A stretch of DNA of 60,789 nucleotides from Ochrovirga pacifica. GTDB lineage: Bacteria; Bacteroidota; Bacteroidia; Flavobacteriales; Flavobacteriaceae. Location: positions 1 through 60,789 of the forward strand of contig NZ_AFPK01000072.1 in NCBI RefSeq assembly GCF_000220525.1, written 5' to 3'. A model generated the notes under the pieces. That model ran no database searches. It was not told the DNA's origin and was given only the letters and a program-made list of their open reading frames with translations. Numbering within the stretch: position 1 is the stretch's first letter; each line of letters starts with the position of its first letter. Below are positions 26,362 to 36,239 of this stretch, one piece after another. The translations under genes and the position numbers were made by a program.

Positions 26362-27642
26362 TTATTTACTTTCAACCTCTACAGGTTTTATATTTTTGAT
26401 TAATACGAATATGGATCCTATTGCCAATGGTGCCAATACTGCTATAACAATAAAAGCAGGTGTATAAGAAACGGATGCAATTAAAGGAATTAATGCATTC
26501 ATAATAATTACAGACAAGGCTGCAATTGTTCCTGCCAATCCTGCAAGTGTTCCTACCGAAGGACCACTAAACAAATCACTTGGTATGGTTTGTATATTTC
26601 CAATAGCAAACTGAAATCCAAACAACACAACTGCTACGATATAAATAAAAGTCATTGGGTTGTTTTCATTCACTAAAAAGATAATTCCTAACAATCCTAA
26701 AAAGATTAAGATTCCACCGATTGATATGGTTGTTTTTCGTGCTACATCAACAGATTTGGTTTCCATTAATTTTCCAGAGTACCAACCTCCAATTATACTT
26801 CCTGCCATTCCTCCTAAATAAGAAATCCAAATAGTCGCTCCTATTTCTTCAATACTAAATCCAAATTTTGAATTTAAATATAAAGGCATCCACCCCACAA
26901 ACAACCACCAAATAGGCTCTATAAAAAAGCGTGCTGTTAAAACTCCCCATGCCTCTTTATGACTTAGCAATTTCCCTAAAGAAAGTCCCTTAGGCTTTTC
27001 GGTTGTGCTTGTTGGCTTTTCAATTCTATCTTTTAGAATCAATTCTTTTTCTTTATCTGTAATCCATGGGTGTAGTTCTGGCTTTGCTTTGTTTACAATC
27101 AACCAAGGTATAACCCATAAAAGCCCTATCATCCCAATAATAATGAAGGTAGTTCTCCATCCAAAATGTCCGTATAAATAAGCAATTAATACAGGGGCAA
27201 TTACACTACCTAGAGATGCTCCTGCATTAAAAATTCCTTGTGCAATAGCTCTTTGTTTTATAGGAAACCACTCTCCATTGCTTTTTACAGCTCCTGGCCA
27301 GTTTCCTGCTTCACCTAATCCTAAAAACGCTCTAAAGGCCGTAAGACTTACTAAACCACCTGCAAAAGCATGAAAAACAGATGATAAAGACCAAACTACT
27401 ATAGATACTACAAAACCTAATCTTGTACCTATTTCATCGTACAATTTACCTGACAGAAACTTTCCTAGTGCGTAGGTAACCATAAAAATATTTAACATAA
27501 TGGCATAATCTGATTCGTCTAGACCTAAATCTTTTCCCATTTCTGGCCACATAACTCCAAACGCAGTTCTATCTATGTAGTTGATTACTGTGGCCAAACA
27601 TATCAGCATAATAACCCACCATCTTAATCCTTTAACTTTCAT
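26362..27642 (-). CDS. MFS transporter of the hexuronate (ExuT) type
   Basis: 426 residues with 12 predicted membrane helices. It begins with the ExuT/anion:cation symporter signature WWVIMLICLATVINYIDRTA, and carries the loop motif GKLYDEIGTRLG between helices 2 and 3 and LGLGEAGNWPGAVK in helix 4. It probably imports unsaturated uronate monomers or DEH made by the alginate lyases across the inner membrane by proton symport. It heads the operon with the two SDR genes. I see no operator of the TTGGTnnACCAA type in its 210-bp upstream gap. Confidence 0.88.
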   Translation of the reverse strand: MKVKGLRWWVIMLICLATVINYIDRTAFGVMWPEMGKDLGLDESDYAIMLNIFMVTYALGKFLSGKLYDEIGTRLGFVVSIVVWSLSSVFHAFAGGLVSLTAFRAFLGLGEAGNWPGAVKSNGEWFPIKQRAIAQGIFNAGASLGSVIAPVLIAYLYGHFGWRTTFIIIGMIGLLWVIPWLIVNKAKPELHPWITDKEKELILKDRIEKPTSTTEKPKGLSLGKLLSHKEAWGVLTARFFIEPIWWLFVGWMPLYLNSKFGFSIEEIGATIWISYLGGMAGSIIGGWYSGKLMETKSVDVARKTTISIGGILIFLGLLGIIFLVNENNPMTFIYIVAVVLFGFQFAIGNIQTIPSDLFSGPSVGTLAGLAGTIAALSVIIMNALIPLIASVSYTPAFIVIAVLAPLAIGSIFVLIKNIKPVEVESK

Positions 27643-27710
27643 AATTGTGTCTTTTTTAGTCTTTTATAATTTCTTTTTATGTTAGTGTTAGAGCAATAAA
27701 ATCCTAGCAC

Positions 27711-27731
27711 CAAAAAAGACTAGCTTTTTTG
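27711..27731. terminator. Possible weak terminator downstream of the GntR gene
   Basis: CAAAAAAG (27711-27718) and CTTTTTTG (27724-27731) form an 8-bp stem with a 5-base loop, 122 bp after the regulator stop codon. The stem is nearly all A-T, so it is weak. Confidence 0.3.
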
Positions 27732-27852
27732 AGGTTTGATAATGCCCAAAAACAAATTTGATTTTTGCTTTAGTTGATTGCTGTTGGTTTTACTCTAAAT
27801 TTTACTTCCCTTCTATTTTTTAACGTTTGATGCAACGTGCAACTGCATCTTT

Positions 27853-28554
27853 TTATGAACTGTGGTAACAATATTGATACAAAGCTCCAAAGTGTTTTTT
27901 CATATTTTCTCTGGCTTTTGCTGAATTTTGATTTTTAATGGCTTCAAAAATGTCTTGATGTTCTTGAATTCCAATAAATGCTTGGTTCTTGTCACACACA
28001 TGATATTTTTCAAAATTTGTGATGATATTAGGAGTAATCATCAACATAAATTTATTCATCGTACTATTTCCGCTTGCTTGTGCAATTGCTAAGTGAAATA
28101 GCAAATCTTCTTGTACTGCATTTTGTCCATTTATTACTTTTTCTTTGTAAGCCAATAATGCATTTTCTATCTGTTCTAATTGTTCTAGAGTTCTTCTCTC
28201 AGAGGCTAATTCTACTGCTTTTAGTTCAAACATAATTCTTGTTTCTACAAGCGATCTAAAATCAGGATCTTGCAATCTTAAGATGTCATCTATCATTCCG
28301 TTTAAAGCAATGGGACCAATATCAGCTATAAAAGTTCCACTTTGTGGTTTAGATTTTAATAAATCGTAAAACTCTAGCAACTGTAATGCTTCTCTTATAT
28401 TACTTCTGCTTACCTCAAATTTTTCTGACAACATTCTCTCTGATGGTAGTTTATCACCTGTTTCTAAATTTTTAGCATTGATCAAATCTCTTAACTTAGA
28501 AATTATTTCATTCTGAACGTTTTTTTCTCCTTTGGACACTAACTCTAACTTCAT
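27853..28554 (-). CDS. GntR/FadR-family regulator of the alginate locus
   Basis: 233 residues from the ATG at 28554. A TTG seven codons upstream (28575) also opens the frame, but it lies 1 bp from an operator and is less likely. The N-terminal winged helix (about residues 12-75, with LPSERMLSEKFEVSRSNIREALQLLE) is followed by the all-helical FCD effector domain with metal-ligand-type His (EEDLLFHLAIAQASGN, IGIQEHQDIFEAI). Two perfect palindromes of the ExuR/UxuR type lie at its own promoter, so it is probably autoregulated. It likely represses the lyase and SusCD promoters until a uronate or KDG-like inducer appears. Confidence 0.9.
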   Translation of the reverse strand: MKLELVSKGEKNVQNEIISKLRDLINAKNLETGDKLPSERMLSEKFEVSRSNIREALQLLEFYDLLKSKPQSGTFIADIGPIALNGMIDDILRLQDPDFRSLVETRIMFELKAVELASERRTLEQLEQIENALLAYKEKVINGQNAVQEDLLFHLAIAQASGNSTMNKFMLMITPNIITNFEKYHVCDKNQAFIGIQEHQDIFEAIKNQNSAKARENMKKHFGALYQYCYHSS

Positions 28555-28575
28555 ACGATTCACTTTTATGAACAA

Positions 28576-28591
28576 AATTGGTTAACCAATT
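28576..28591. promoter_or_regulatory. Operator O1 of the GntR regulator gene
   Basis: Perfect 16-bp palindrome AATTGGTTAACCAATT, between the -7 box and the start codon. It matches the known ExuR/UxuR operator form (TTGGTnnACCAA). Confidence 0.8.
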
Positions 28592-28600
28592 ACTCTTTTA

Positions 28601-28608
28601 CAAATATA
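28601..28608 (-). promoter_or_regulatory. -7 box of the GntR regulator gene
   Basis: The minus strand reads TATATTTG, a consensus match, 46 bp upstream of the ATG. The -33 region falls inside operator O2. Both operators therefore bracket the promoter. Confidence 0.65.
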
Positions 28609-28619
28609 CTAAAATATTT

Positions 28620-28637
28620 AAATTGGTTAACCAATTT
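28620..28637. promoter_or_regulatory. Operator O2 of the GntR regulator gene
   Basis: Perfect 18-bp palindrome AAATTGGTTAACCAATTT over the -33 region. Its centre is 45 bp from that of O1, which would suit cooperative binding of two dimers. Confidence 0.8.
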
Positions 28638-28682
28638 TATTTTTGTTTATAATAAATATTTACTCTTATAAATATCAGACAA

Positions 28683-29603
28683 TTAATGCTTCAAAATTAG
28701 CGAATAATAAGCAACTTTGGCATACGCATTTGGCTCTATGGTTGTTAAATAATTCCCTGCTTTGAAATAGTTCTCAAATACAGACCATTTTTGGATGTGT
28801 ATATTGTTGTATACAACAGATTGGTTATTTAAAACAACTTCCATTCTGTTTTCTGATACTTTTATTTCTAATGTAAATTTATCAAAGCCTACATATTCAG
28901 GAAATGTATATCCTTCATCATCCCCCCAAGCATTGGTGTGCAATATTTCTGTTGCTGATGCATTTATGTTCTTTAGCACTTTAGTTTTTACTCTAACATA
29001 TCCTTTATGCCAATAAATTTTTAATATTGGAGGGGCATTGTTGTCTTTTTGACCAATTAGATCTCTTTGTGCGTTTGTTAACCTTCCGTGGATTTGCATT
29101 ACAATAGTTCTATGGTAGTCTCCTTGTTCATCTTTACTAATATCAGTAATGGCAAGCTCTCCTTTTAAATACCCTCCTTGTTTAAACGTCCAATTGATTG
29201 TATTGCTTCCTGGTACCATTTGCTCTCTTAACTCAGTTCTAGAGTATTTCGTATTGGTTGTAGTACTACCTGGATAGGTATAAAACACTAATGAACCTTG
29301 AATAGAGTCATTATACATAAATGGTTCTAACGTTTTGTTCGTTGCATACTCTAATATTTCTGGAGGACTGACTTCTGTAGGCTTTCCAATAGGCAAAGTT
29401 ACTTTCCAGTGTGATAAATCTATAGAGGGCAACTTATAGTCCTTTGTGGCAGTACTGTCCGTAGGTCCTTTATCATCAACATCTGTTTCAGTTTTTATTG
29501 GAGTTTCATTAGCTTCTATATTCGCGTTATTTTCAGAACTGCAATAAACAAAACTAACACAAATTAATCCTAAGAAACACTGTAGTATAGCTTTTAAAAC
29601 CAT
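28683..29603 (-). CDS. PL7 alginate lyase, probable lipoprotein
   Basis: 306 residues. A lipoprotein-like signal ends at Cys21 (SFVYC followed by SSENN), then an acidic Thr-rich linker, then one PL7 jelly-roll domain. The three PL7 signature strands are present: SRTELREQ (121-128), the catalytic QIH (170-172) and YFKAGNY near the C-terminus with the catalytic Tyr. It cuts alginate by beta-elimination, probably at the outer surface of the outer membrane. It is the last gene of the susC operon, 15 bp after its paralog. Confidence 0.92.
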   Translation of the reverse strand: MVLKAILQCFLGLICVSFVYCSSENNANIEANETPIKTETDVDDKGPTDSTATKDYKLPSIDLSHWKVTLPIGKPTEVSPPEILEYATNKTLEPFMYNDSIQGSLVFYTYPGSTTTNTKYSRTELREQMVPGSNTINWTFKQGGYLKGELAITDISKDEQGDYHRTIVMQIHGRLTNAQRDLIGQKDNNAPPILKIYWHKGYVRVKTKVLKNINASATEILHTNAWGDDEGYTFPEYVGFDKFTLEIKVSENRMEVVLNNQSVVYNNIHIQKWSVFENYFKAGNYLTTIEPNAYAKVAYYSLILKH

Positions 29604-29618
29604 AAATCCACTAAAATT

Positions 29619-30518
29619 TTAATGACTAACTTTTAACTTGTAATAATGCACTTTGGCATATGCCCCTTCATCTCTAGACTGAAAATAATTTCCTGCTTTG
29701 AAATAATTTTCAAAAATCCCCCACTTTTCCATATGTACCCCTTCGTAAACTTTATAATTGTGACCATTTAGAACAATAACCATCTTTCCTTCTGACACTT
29801 TTACTTCTAAGGTAAACTTTCTGTGTCCTACTTTATCATCAAACGTATATCCTTCGTCATCTCCCCATGCATCTTCATGCAACATTTCTTGATACGTAGC
29901 ATCTAATTTTTTTAGCACTTTTGTTTTTACTCTAATCTTACCATCCTGCCAATAAATTTTTAATATAGGTGGGGCATTGTTATCTTTTTGACCAATTAAA
30001 TCTCGTTGTTCATTAGTTAGCCTACCATGAATTTGCATAATAATTACTTTGTGATACTTCCCTTTATCATTTTTACTTACCTCATCCACCTTTAACGTTC
30101 CTTTCATTTTTCCTCCTTGTTTAAAGGTCCAGTTTACATTATTATTTCCTGGTTCCATTTGCTCCCTTAACTCGGATCTAGAATACTTGGTATTGGCTGT
30201 TGTTGCATTGCTTGGATAAGCATAAAAAACTAATGTTCCTTTAATAGAATCGTTGTACATGTAAGGAATTAACCTATTATTGGTTGCATAGTTTAAAATT
30301 TCTGGTGGTTCTATAGTAGTTGCTTTTCCTTTAGAGTTCAATTCTGGCGTAGTAACACTCCAGTGGTTTAAGTCTATTTTAGGTAACTTATATTTTTTAG
30401 ACTTCTTTTTCTTTGTATGTGTTTCTGTAATGCTACTTGCCTTTTCTTGGCAAGTAACATTTACAGAAATGAATGTAAACAAAAAAACTACTACTAACTT
30501 ATTACAAACTGTCATCAT
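29619..30518 (-). CDS. PL7 alginate lyase, secreted or lipid-anchored
   Basis: 299 residues: hydrophobic signal (residues 8-22), then Cys23 (VTCQEK) that may be lipidated, a Lys-rich linker (36-43) and a PL7 domain with SRSELREQ (113-120), QIH (162-164) and YFKAGNY. It is a close tandem paralog of the neighbouring lyase, about equally similar throughout the catalytic domain. It may differ in preference for guluronate, mannuronate or mixed blocks; the QIH form usually goes with polyguluronate or mixed blocks. Confidence 0.92.
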   Translation of the reverse strand: MMTVCNKLVVVFLFTFISVNVTCQEKASSITETHTKKKKSKKYKLPKIDLNHWSVTTPELNSKGKATTIEPPEILNYATNNRLIPYMYNDSIKGTLVFYAYPSNATTANTKYSRSELREQMEPGNNNVNWTFKQGGKMKGTLKVDEVSKNDKGKYHKVIIMQIHGRLTNEQRDLIGQKDNNAPPILKIYWQDGKIRVKTKVLKKLDATYQEMLHEDAWGDDEGYTFDDKVGHRKFTLEVKVSEGKMVIVLNGHNYKVYEGVHMEKWGIFENYFKAGNYFQSRDEGAYAKVHYYKLKVSH

Positions 30519-30533
30519 ATTTTGTTGTTGTAA

Positions 30534-31457
30534 CTATTCTACCGGATACACTTTTACATTGTCTAAATAAGCATCCTGCTGTGTTTCTCCCCAGAATAAA
30601 ATCATAATATTACCTGTTGCATTGGCCGTAAAATTCTGCGTTACTTTGGTAAAGTTCCCTTTACCCTCTAATTTTGTGCCTTCATTGGTAATGATTCTAG
30701 GAGCATTGTCTACTGCTTCTTTTCCATCTTCAAAATGACCATCTAATATTTCCACAACTATTTTTGCCCCAGTATTCAATCCATCGTCATTCTTTATTGC
30801 ATATTCATACTCTAGCACATAATCTCTGTTGGCTGAAACTACAATTGCTTGTCCTCCGTATCTACTTGAGCTACTTCTATAAATCCCTCCCGAAGTTCCT
30901 TTGGTAAATTTAGCTCCTCCTGTTTTTGCTCCAGAATCGGTTCCGTCTATTAACAAAGTAGAACCATCGCTTGTAGATCCAAAAGGATAGGTAGTTCCAT
31001 CTGTAAAAGTTGTCCAGCCCCAACCATCTCTAGGAGAACCACTATCCATATCACCATTGATAATTTCTGGTGTAATTGCAGCAGGAATTTCTGGTTCTAC
31101 AACCTCAATTTCCATAGAATAAGTACTTGTAACTCCCAACTTGTCTGCTGCAGTTAGCGTAACAGTAAAAGTTCCTTCACCAGGAAATGTATTTTCTCCA
31201 TCTATCCCTGTAGATGTATTTCCATCTCCATAATCCCACATATAATCTGTAGCGCTAGAAGATGTGTTTCCGAAAGTATAGGTTAAATAATCTTCTGTTA
31301 CCGAAGCAGAAAAACTAGCTGATGGTGGAGTTGTATCTTCTTTAGAATTAGCTTCAGGCAAATCGTATTCAAATGAATCACAAGAAGTGGTTGCAAATAA
31401 GGTCAGTGCCATAAAAACGGCTGACAATTGCATTTTTATAATATCTATTTTGTTCAT
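30534..31457 (-). CDS. Surface glycan-binding lipoprotein with PKD domain
   Basis: 307 residues. A lipoprotein signal (FATTSC) is followed by a PKD domain (about residues 45-120, DYMWDYGDGNTSTG) and a C-terminal beta-sandwich (about 130-307) like a carbohydrate-binding module, ending QQDAYLDNVKVYPVE. It sits in the SusE/SusF position between susD and the lyases, as in other alginate loci. It probably holds alginate at the cell surface. An in-frame Met at residue 9 is an alternative start. Confidence 0.82.
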   Translation of the reverse strand: MNKIDIIKMQLSAVFMALTLFATTSCDSFEYDLPEANSKEDTTPPSASFSASVTEDYLTYTFGNTSSSATDYMWDYGDGNTSTGIDGENTFPGEGTFTVTLTAADKLGVTSTYSMEIEVVEPEIPAAITPEIINGDMDSGSPRDGWGWTTFTDGTTYPFGSTSDGSTLLIDGTDSGAKTGGAKFTKGTSGGIYRSSSSRYGGQAIVVSANRDYVLEYEYAIKNDDGLNTGAKIVVEILDGHFEDGKEAVDNAPRIITNEGTKLEGKGNFTKVTQNFTANATGNIMILFWGETQQDAYLDNVKVYPVE

Positions 31458-31489
31458 GATTTCAATTTTTAAATGTGTTAAACATGGTA

Positions 31490-32920
31490 TTAATACCCTG
31501 GATTTTGTTTCATTATACCATCGCTAAGATTGATTTCTCTTTGGGGTATTGGCAACAATAAATCTGAGGAAGAATATCCCAATCCGTTAGCAGCTGAAAA
31601 AGCAGAAAATACAGCTTCGGCTCTTCCCAGTCTTACCAAATCAAAAAAGCGATGATTTTCAAAAGCCAACTCTACTCTTCGCTCTATTAGCAATTCGTCT
31701 TTAGTAACAATTCCATCACTATCGTCTGCTAATCCAGCTCTATTTCTTACTTGGTTAAAAGAGTTTACGGCATTTACGTTTGAAGTCTCCGTTGCTCCTG
31801 CCATAATAGCTTCGGTATGTAGTAATAAAACATCTGCATAGCGTAGTACAATCCAATCGTTACCTGCCAATGTTGCATCTAAAGTGAATGTTTTTCCATC
31901 TGCTCCTCCATTTTCACCATTAGGCAAATATTTGGTTACTTGGTTTTGTGTAGTTTGACTAGGATCTATTCTGTAAGAATACTGTGTTCTATCCCCTCCA
32001 AAAGCATCCAAAGCAGCTACTGCATCTGCAGTTACATAGTTTACCCCTGATGTTCTTCCTACACCATTCATCCATTCTGCCGAAAAGTTTTGACTATCAT
32101 CAGAAGTAGTATTGTATCCTATTGCAAAAATAATTTCAGCATTTTCTTCGGTATAAAAAACATCATTAAAATTAGGTAGTAAAGAGTATCCACTGGTCAT
32201 TACATCTTCTAACAATAACTGTGCTTGTGTGTAGTCTTTGTCTTCTTTGGTTAAATAGACTTTAGCCAAAAGTGTTTGTGCAGCTGCTTTGCTTGCTCTG
32301 GTTTTGTATGTGTTATCCAAACCTGCTACTGCTGTTGTCAAATCACTTACAATTAACTCATAAATTTGAGCAGTTGCTACTCTAGTAAATTGTATTTCTG
32401 TTTCTAACGGAGAAATTACTCTATCTATTAAGGGAAGATCTCCAAACAATCTTACCAAATTAAAATATGCATAGGCTCTTAAAAACTTTGCCTCGGCCTC
32501 AAAAGCCATTTTTGTGGTTTCATCGGTAACAACGTCTAAGTTTGCCAAAACAATATTTGCCCTATAGATTACATTGTAAAAACTTGCATAATAATCTTTT
32601 ACAATACCATTGGTCGCTTCAACATTGTAAAACTCAAACTGAGCAGCTTCTCCTTCTTGACTTTTGGTTCTGGTATTATCACTTCGCATTTCGGTAATAT
32701 AATACTCGTACATAATGGCATGGTTGTCATCAGGGTCTGTGCTGTTTTGTCCCTGTATTGCATCGTAAATTCCAATAATTCCTGTTTCTACCTCTCCTGC
32801 ATCGTTAAAATATGCATCTACGGTAATCCCTGAATCTGGTGTTAGCTCTAAATAATCGCTACTACAAGAAGCTACTAAGCCTCCTACGAAAAGTAATAGC
32901 ATTAATTTTATATGTTTCAT
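31490..32920 (-). CDS. susD: SusD-like outer-membrane alginate-binding lipoprotein
   Basis: 476 residues with a lipoprotein signal (GLVASC, Cys19) and the SusD/RagB fold. Early helices contain AFEAEAKFLRAYAYFNLVRLFGDLPL, the family signature, and the C-terminus holds LLIERRVELAFENHRFFDLVR. It caps the SusC pore and delivers oligosaccharides to it. It lies 18 bp downstream of susC. Alginate specificity is inferred from the flanking lyases. Confidence 0.95.
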   Translation of the reverse strand: MKHIKLMLLLFVGGLVASCSSDYLELTPDSGITVDAYFNDAGEVETGIIGIYDAIQGQNSTDPDDNHAIMYEYYITEMRSDNTRTKSQEGEAAQFEFYNVEATNGIVKDYYASFYNVIYRANIVLANLDVVTDETTKMAFEAEAKFLRAYAYFNLVRLFGDLPLIDRVISPLETEIQFTRVATAQIYELIVSDLTTAVAGLDNTYKTRASKAAAQTLLAKVYLTKEDKDYTQAQLLLEDVMTSGYSLLPNFNDVFYTEENAEIIFAIGYNTTSDDSQNFSAEWMNGVGRTSGVNYVTADAVAALDAFGGDRTQYSYRIDPSQTTQNQVTKYLPNGENGGADGKTFTLDATLAGNDWIVLRYADVLLLHTEAIMAGATETSNVNAVNSFNQVRNRAGLADDSDGIVTKDELLIERRVELAFENHRFFDLVRLGRAEAVFSAFSAANGLGYSSSDLLLPIPQREINLSDGIMKQNPGY

Positions 32921-32938
32921 GGTCTATTTTTTAAATTT

Positions 32939-35900
32939 TTAGAAGTCTAGGTTTAATCCAAAAGAGATGGTTCTATATATTGGCGAACCTGCACGTTGAT
33001 ATCCATAGTTTGTAGGACTGGTTCTATCTATAGATTCTGGGTTGAATCCTGTATAGTCGTCTGCTGTAACGTACAACAAGTTCTGTCCAGTAGCGTAAAC
33101 TCTTAAACCTTCTATTTTGTATTTTGATAAAAAGTCTTTTGGGAAATTGTATCCTATGTTTACGTTACGTAGTGCTAGATAAGAAGCATCTTGAATAATA
33201 TCGTCTGTAAAGATCTTTTGTTTGATAAATTCCTGATTAGGCGTTGAATCAATAAAATCTTGGGCACTGTTAAACTGATTGAAGATATATTGATCTCCCA
33301 TATTTCTAACCTCAGCTCCATGAGAACCTTGGAACATAAAGCTAAAATCTACATTTCCGTATTTAAATTCGTTGGTAATACTCCAAACCAATTCTGGGTA
33401 TGGGTCTCCTAAAGCTGCTTTGTCTTCATCATCTATAATACCATCACCATTTAAATCTTTTACATATACATCTTGCGCTTCACCTCCTACTGGATGGAAT
33501 GGATTTGCTAAGTACTCTGCAGGAATATCTTTATCAACTACCCACCCATAAAAAGTAGAAATAGGTTGTCCTTCTAGGTTAATCCACTCGGCAGCTCTCT
33601 TAGAATCTACACTAGAAATTTGTCCGTCAGAATCTGCAAAGTCTACCAAAGTGTTTTTATTGGTGGTTGCAATCAGCGTTGAGTTCCAACTAAATTTTTC
33701 TGTAGATACGTTTTTAGTTCTTAACTCAAATTCCCACCCTTCGTTTTTAACCTCTCCTAGGTTAACCAATGCACTTTCAAAACCAGTAGTGTAAGAAATA
33801 GGGTTGTTTAGTAATAATTGATCACTTGTTCTTTGGTACCAATCTAAAGATCCTGAAATTCTGTTATTTAAAAATCCGAAGTCAATCCCTGGGTTAATTT
33901 CTATCAATCGTTCCCATTTTAGCTCTGGATTTGCAATGTTTAACGGAGAAAAACCTGTAGTAATGGCTCCGTTGGTAATTGCTGTATTTGCTTGTAACAA
34001 AGCCAAGGAAGGATAGTAATCTACCAAAATATTTCCAGTACTTAAACTACTTGTACTACTACTAACGTCTGGATCTACGCTTCCTGTATTTAACCTATCG
34101 TTACCTGTAACCCCATAACTAGCTCTTACTTTTAAACGGTTTACAAAATCACTATCTTCCATAAAATCTTCGTTAGAAATGTTCCATCCTACAGAAGCGG
34201 CTGGGAAATTACCATATTTATAATCCGAACCAAAAATAGAACTACCGTCTCTTCTATAGCTAAAAGAAGCTAAATACTTGTCGTTGTAAGCATAGTTTAA
34301 CCTTGCTACATAAGAGATTCCTCTCTTTTGCCATTCAAAAGCATCTGCACCACTAATAATAGATGCGTTGGTTATTTCTTTTACCAAATCGTTGGTATAC
34401 CCTGTACCGCTAATAGACGAATATGAGTAGTTTCTGTTTTCTACTACCAAACCTACTGTAGCACCTATATCATGTAGATTGTTTAAAGTAGTGTTGTAGT
34501 TAAAAAAGTTATCCGAAATCACGTACAACTCTCTTTGAGTAATTTCATTCATCTGAGCTGCAGAAGCTCCATTTCTGTTAGATTCTACTCCTTGCCATCT
34601 AGAGCGTTTGGTATCTTGATAAGATCCAGACAAAGTTGTTTTAAAATTCAGTCCTTTTAACAGTTGGTAACTTCCATAAACACTACCAAACATTTTAAAT
34701 TTGTCATCGTATCGTTCGCGTTCCAAAATTTTAGCTGCTGGGTTAGTATTAGATGTATTGCTTATGTCTACCAAAGTACTTCCATCACCATACAAATCAT
34801 AGTTATCAAAGTGACGTTGAAAAGCATAATCTCCAATTTGCACATTAGGATATACATTTCTATCTACATACTGAATTGTGTTCTCATCATGATAAACTGG
34901 CAACCAGTTAGTTTGTCTTAAAATATCATGAGTAGAACCATCAAAACGTCTTCTTTTGGTATATGACGGACTTAAATTTACCCCCAAAGATAGCTTGTCG
35001 TTTAGTTTGCTATCTACTTTGATACGCATTCCGTATTTTTCAAAATTATCGGTTAACAAAACTCCTTCGTCATTAGCGTAATTTATACTTGTTGCATACT
35101 TTGTTTTCTTATTACCTCCTCTTACAGATAATGAGTGACTTTTGATAGTACCTCCATCAAAAATTACATCTTGCCAAGAACGATCTATACCAATTAACTG
35201 CTTGTATTTAGTTCTATCTGATAAGTAAATCCCTCCATTTTCTTCTCTATGTCCCAAAGCAGCAAAAGCTGTAGGATTGTTTGCTTCTAAAGCTTGATAA
35301 TAAGCGGACTCTGCAGCCGCTGTTTCTGCAATAGAAAAGTTATAACTATCACTCTGTTTAGCTTCTTTAAAACCTATGTACGTGCTGTAGTTAATTTTTG
35401 TCTCTCCTTCTACTCCATCTTTCATAGTAATCATAATAATACCGTTAGACCCTTTAGATCCATAGATAGAAGAAGAAGCTGCATCTTTTAAAATTTCAAA
35501 AGATTCAACATCATTCATGTTTAAAGACCCTAAAAAGTCTGAATCAACAATTACTCCATCTACAACAATTAAGGGAGTAGAGTCTCCTGCCATAGAACCA
35601 ACCCCACGAATATTAATAGTTGGAGCAGCTCCTGCCTCTCCGTCAGTTGCCTGTATGTTAACCCCTGAAACTTGCCCCACTAAGGCATCATCTACCCTAG
35701 AGACCGCTATTTGATCTAAACTTTCATTGGTTACTTTTGATATAGAACCTGTTAAATGTGATTTTTTTTGGGTACCATATCCCACAATTATTACCTCATC
35801 TAATTCTGATGAACTTGCAGTTAATTGAGTGGTTAGTTTTTTCTGATCACCTATTGTGACATTTTTTGTTTCGTATCCTATAAAAGAAATTTCTAGAACA

Positions 35901-36106
35901 TCTCCTTTTTTAACAGTCAGCTGATACAGACCATCAAAATCAGAAATAGTACCTCTTGAAGTTCCTTTTACAACAATACTAGCTCCAGGAATTGGTTCGT
36001 TTTCTGTAGAAACAACGGTTCCTGTTAGCTCAAAATCTTGTTGTGCAAACAAAGCAATATTGAAAAACAATAAAGCCGCTAGTGTTAAACTCCTCTTTAG
36101 TTTCAT
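32939..36106 (-). CDS. susC: SusC-like TonB-dependent transporter
   Basis: 1055 residues: signal peptide (to FAQQ, about residue 23), carboxypeptidase-like regulatory domain (about 25-105, GTSRGTISDFDGLYQL), plug with VIVGYGTQKKSHLTGSIS (about 105-220), then the 22-strand barrel. It imports oligo-alginate over the outer membrane. No N-terminal anti-sigma-interaction domain is present, so control is transcriptional rather than by trans-envelope signalling. It heads the susC-susD-PKD-PL7-PL7 operon, with an unusually long leader (about 320 nt) under a dual operator. Confidence 0.95.
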   Translation of the reverse strand: MKLKRSLTLAALLFFNIALFAQQDFELTGTVVSTENEPIPGASIVVKGTSRGTISDFDGLYQLTVKKGDVLEISFIGYETKNVTIGDQKKLTTQLTASSSELDEVIIVGYGTQKKSHLTGSISKVTNESLDQIAVSRVDDALVGQVSGVNIQATDGEAGAAPTINIRGVGSMAGDSTPLIVVDGVIVDSDFLGSLNMNDVESFEILKDAASSSIYGSKGSNGIIMITMKDGVEGETKINYSTYIGFKEAKQSDSYNFSIAETAAAESAYYQALEANNPTAFAALGHREENGGIYLSDRTKYKQLIGIDRSWQDVIFDGGTIKSHSLSVRGGNKKTKYATSINYANDEGVLLTDNFEKYGMRIKVDSKLNDKLSLGVNLSPSYTKRRRFDGSTHDILRQTNWLPVYHDENTIQYVDRNVYPNVQIGDYAFQRHFDNYDLYGDGSTLVDISNTSNTNPAAKILERERYDDKFKMFGSVYGSYQLLKGLNFKTTLSGSYQDTKRSRWQGVESNRNGASAAQMNEITQRELYVISDNFFNYNTTLNNLHDIGATVGLVVENRNYSYSSISGTGYTNDLVKEITNASIISGADAFEWQKRGISYVARLNYAYNDKYLASFSYRRDGSSIFGSDYKYGNFPAASVGWNISNEDFMEDSDFVNRLKVRASYGVTGNDRLNTGSVDPDVSSSTSSLSTGNILVDYYPSLALLQANTAITNGAITTGFSPLNIANPELKWERLIEINPGIDFGFLNNRISGSLDWYQRTSDQLLLNNPISYTTGFESALVNLGEVKNEGWEFELRTKNVSTEKFSWNSTLIATTNKNTLVDFADSDGQISSVDSKRAAEWINLEGQPISTFYGWVVDKDIPAEYLANPFHPVGGEAQDVYVKDLNGDGIIDDEDKAALGDPYPELVWSITNEFKYGNVDFSFMFQGSHGAEVRNMGDQYIFNQFNSAQDFIDSTPNQEFIKQKIFTDDIIQDASYLALRNVNIGYNFPKDFLSKYKIEGLRVYATGQNLLYVTADDYTGFNPESIDRTSPTNYGYQRAGSPIYRTISFGLNLDF

Positions 36107-36151
36107 TGGTATTAGTATTAAGTTAAGTTGATTTGAAATTGGGACTTTCCC

Positions 36152-36195
36152 AAGACAGTGTTTTTACGAGTATGACTTGTAGGCTTCACTGTCTT
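36152..36195. repeat. Inverted repeat in the susC leader
   Basis: AAGACAGTG (36152-36160) and CACTGTCTT (36187-36195) form a 9-bp stem with a 26-base loop, 46 bp upstream of the susC start codon. The structure would form in the leader RNA and may affect translation. Confidence 0.5.
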
Positions 36196-36239
36196 TTACA
36201 CACTAGCACGTAGATAAATTTTTATTACTTTTGTAGTAG

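Noticed and set aside
27784..27795. TTGGTTTTACTC as a possible GntR operator before the transporter operon
   Set aside because: Only the left half matches TTGGTnnACCAA; the right half is absent and no consensus promoter lies beside it.
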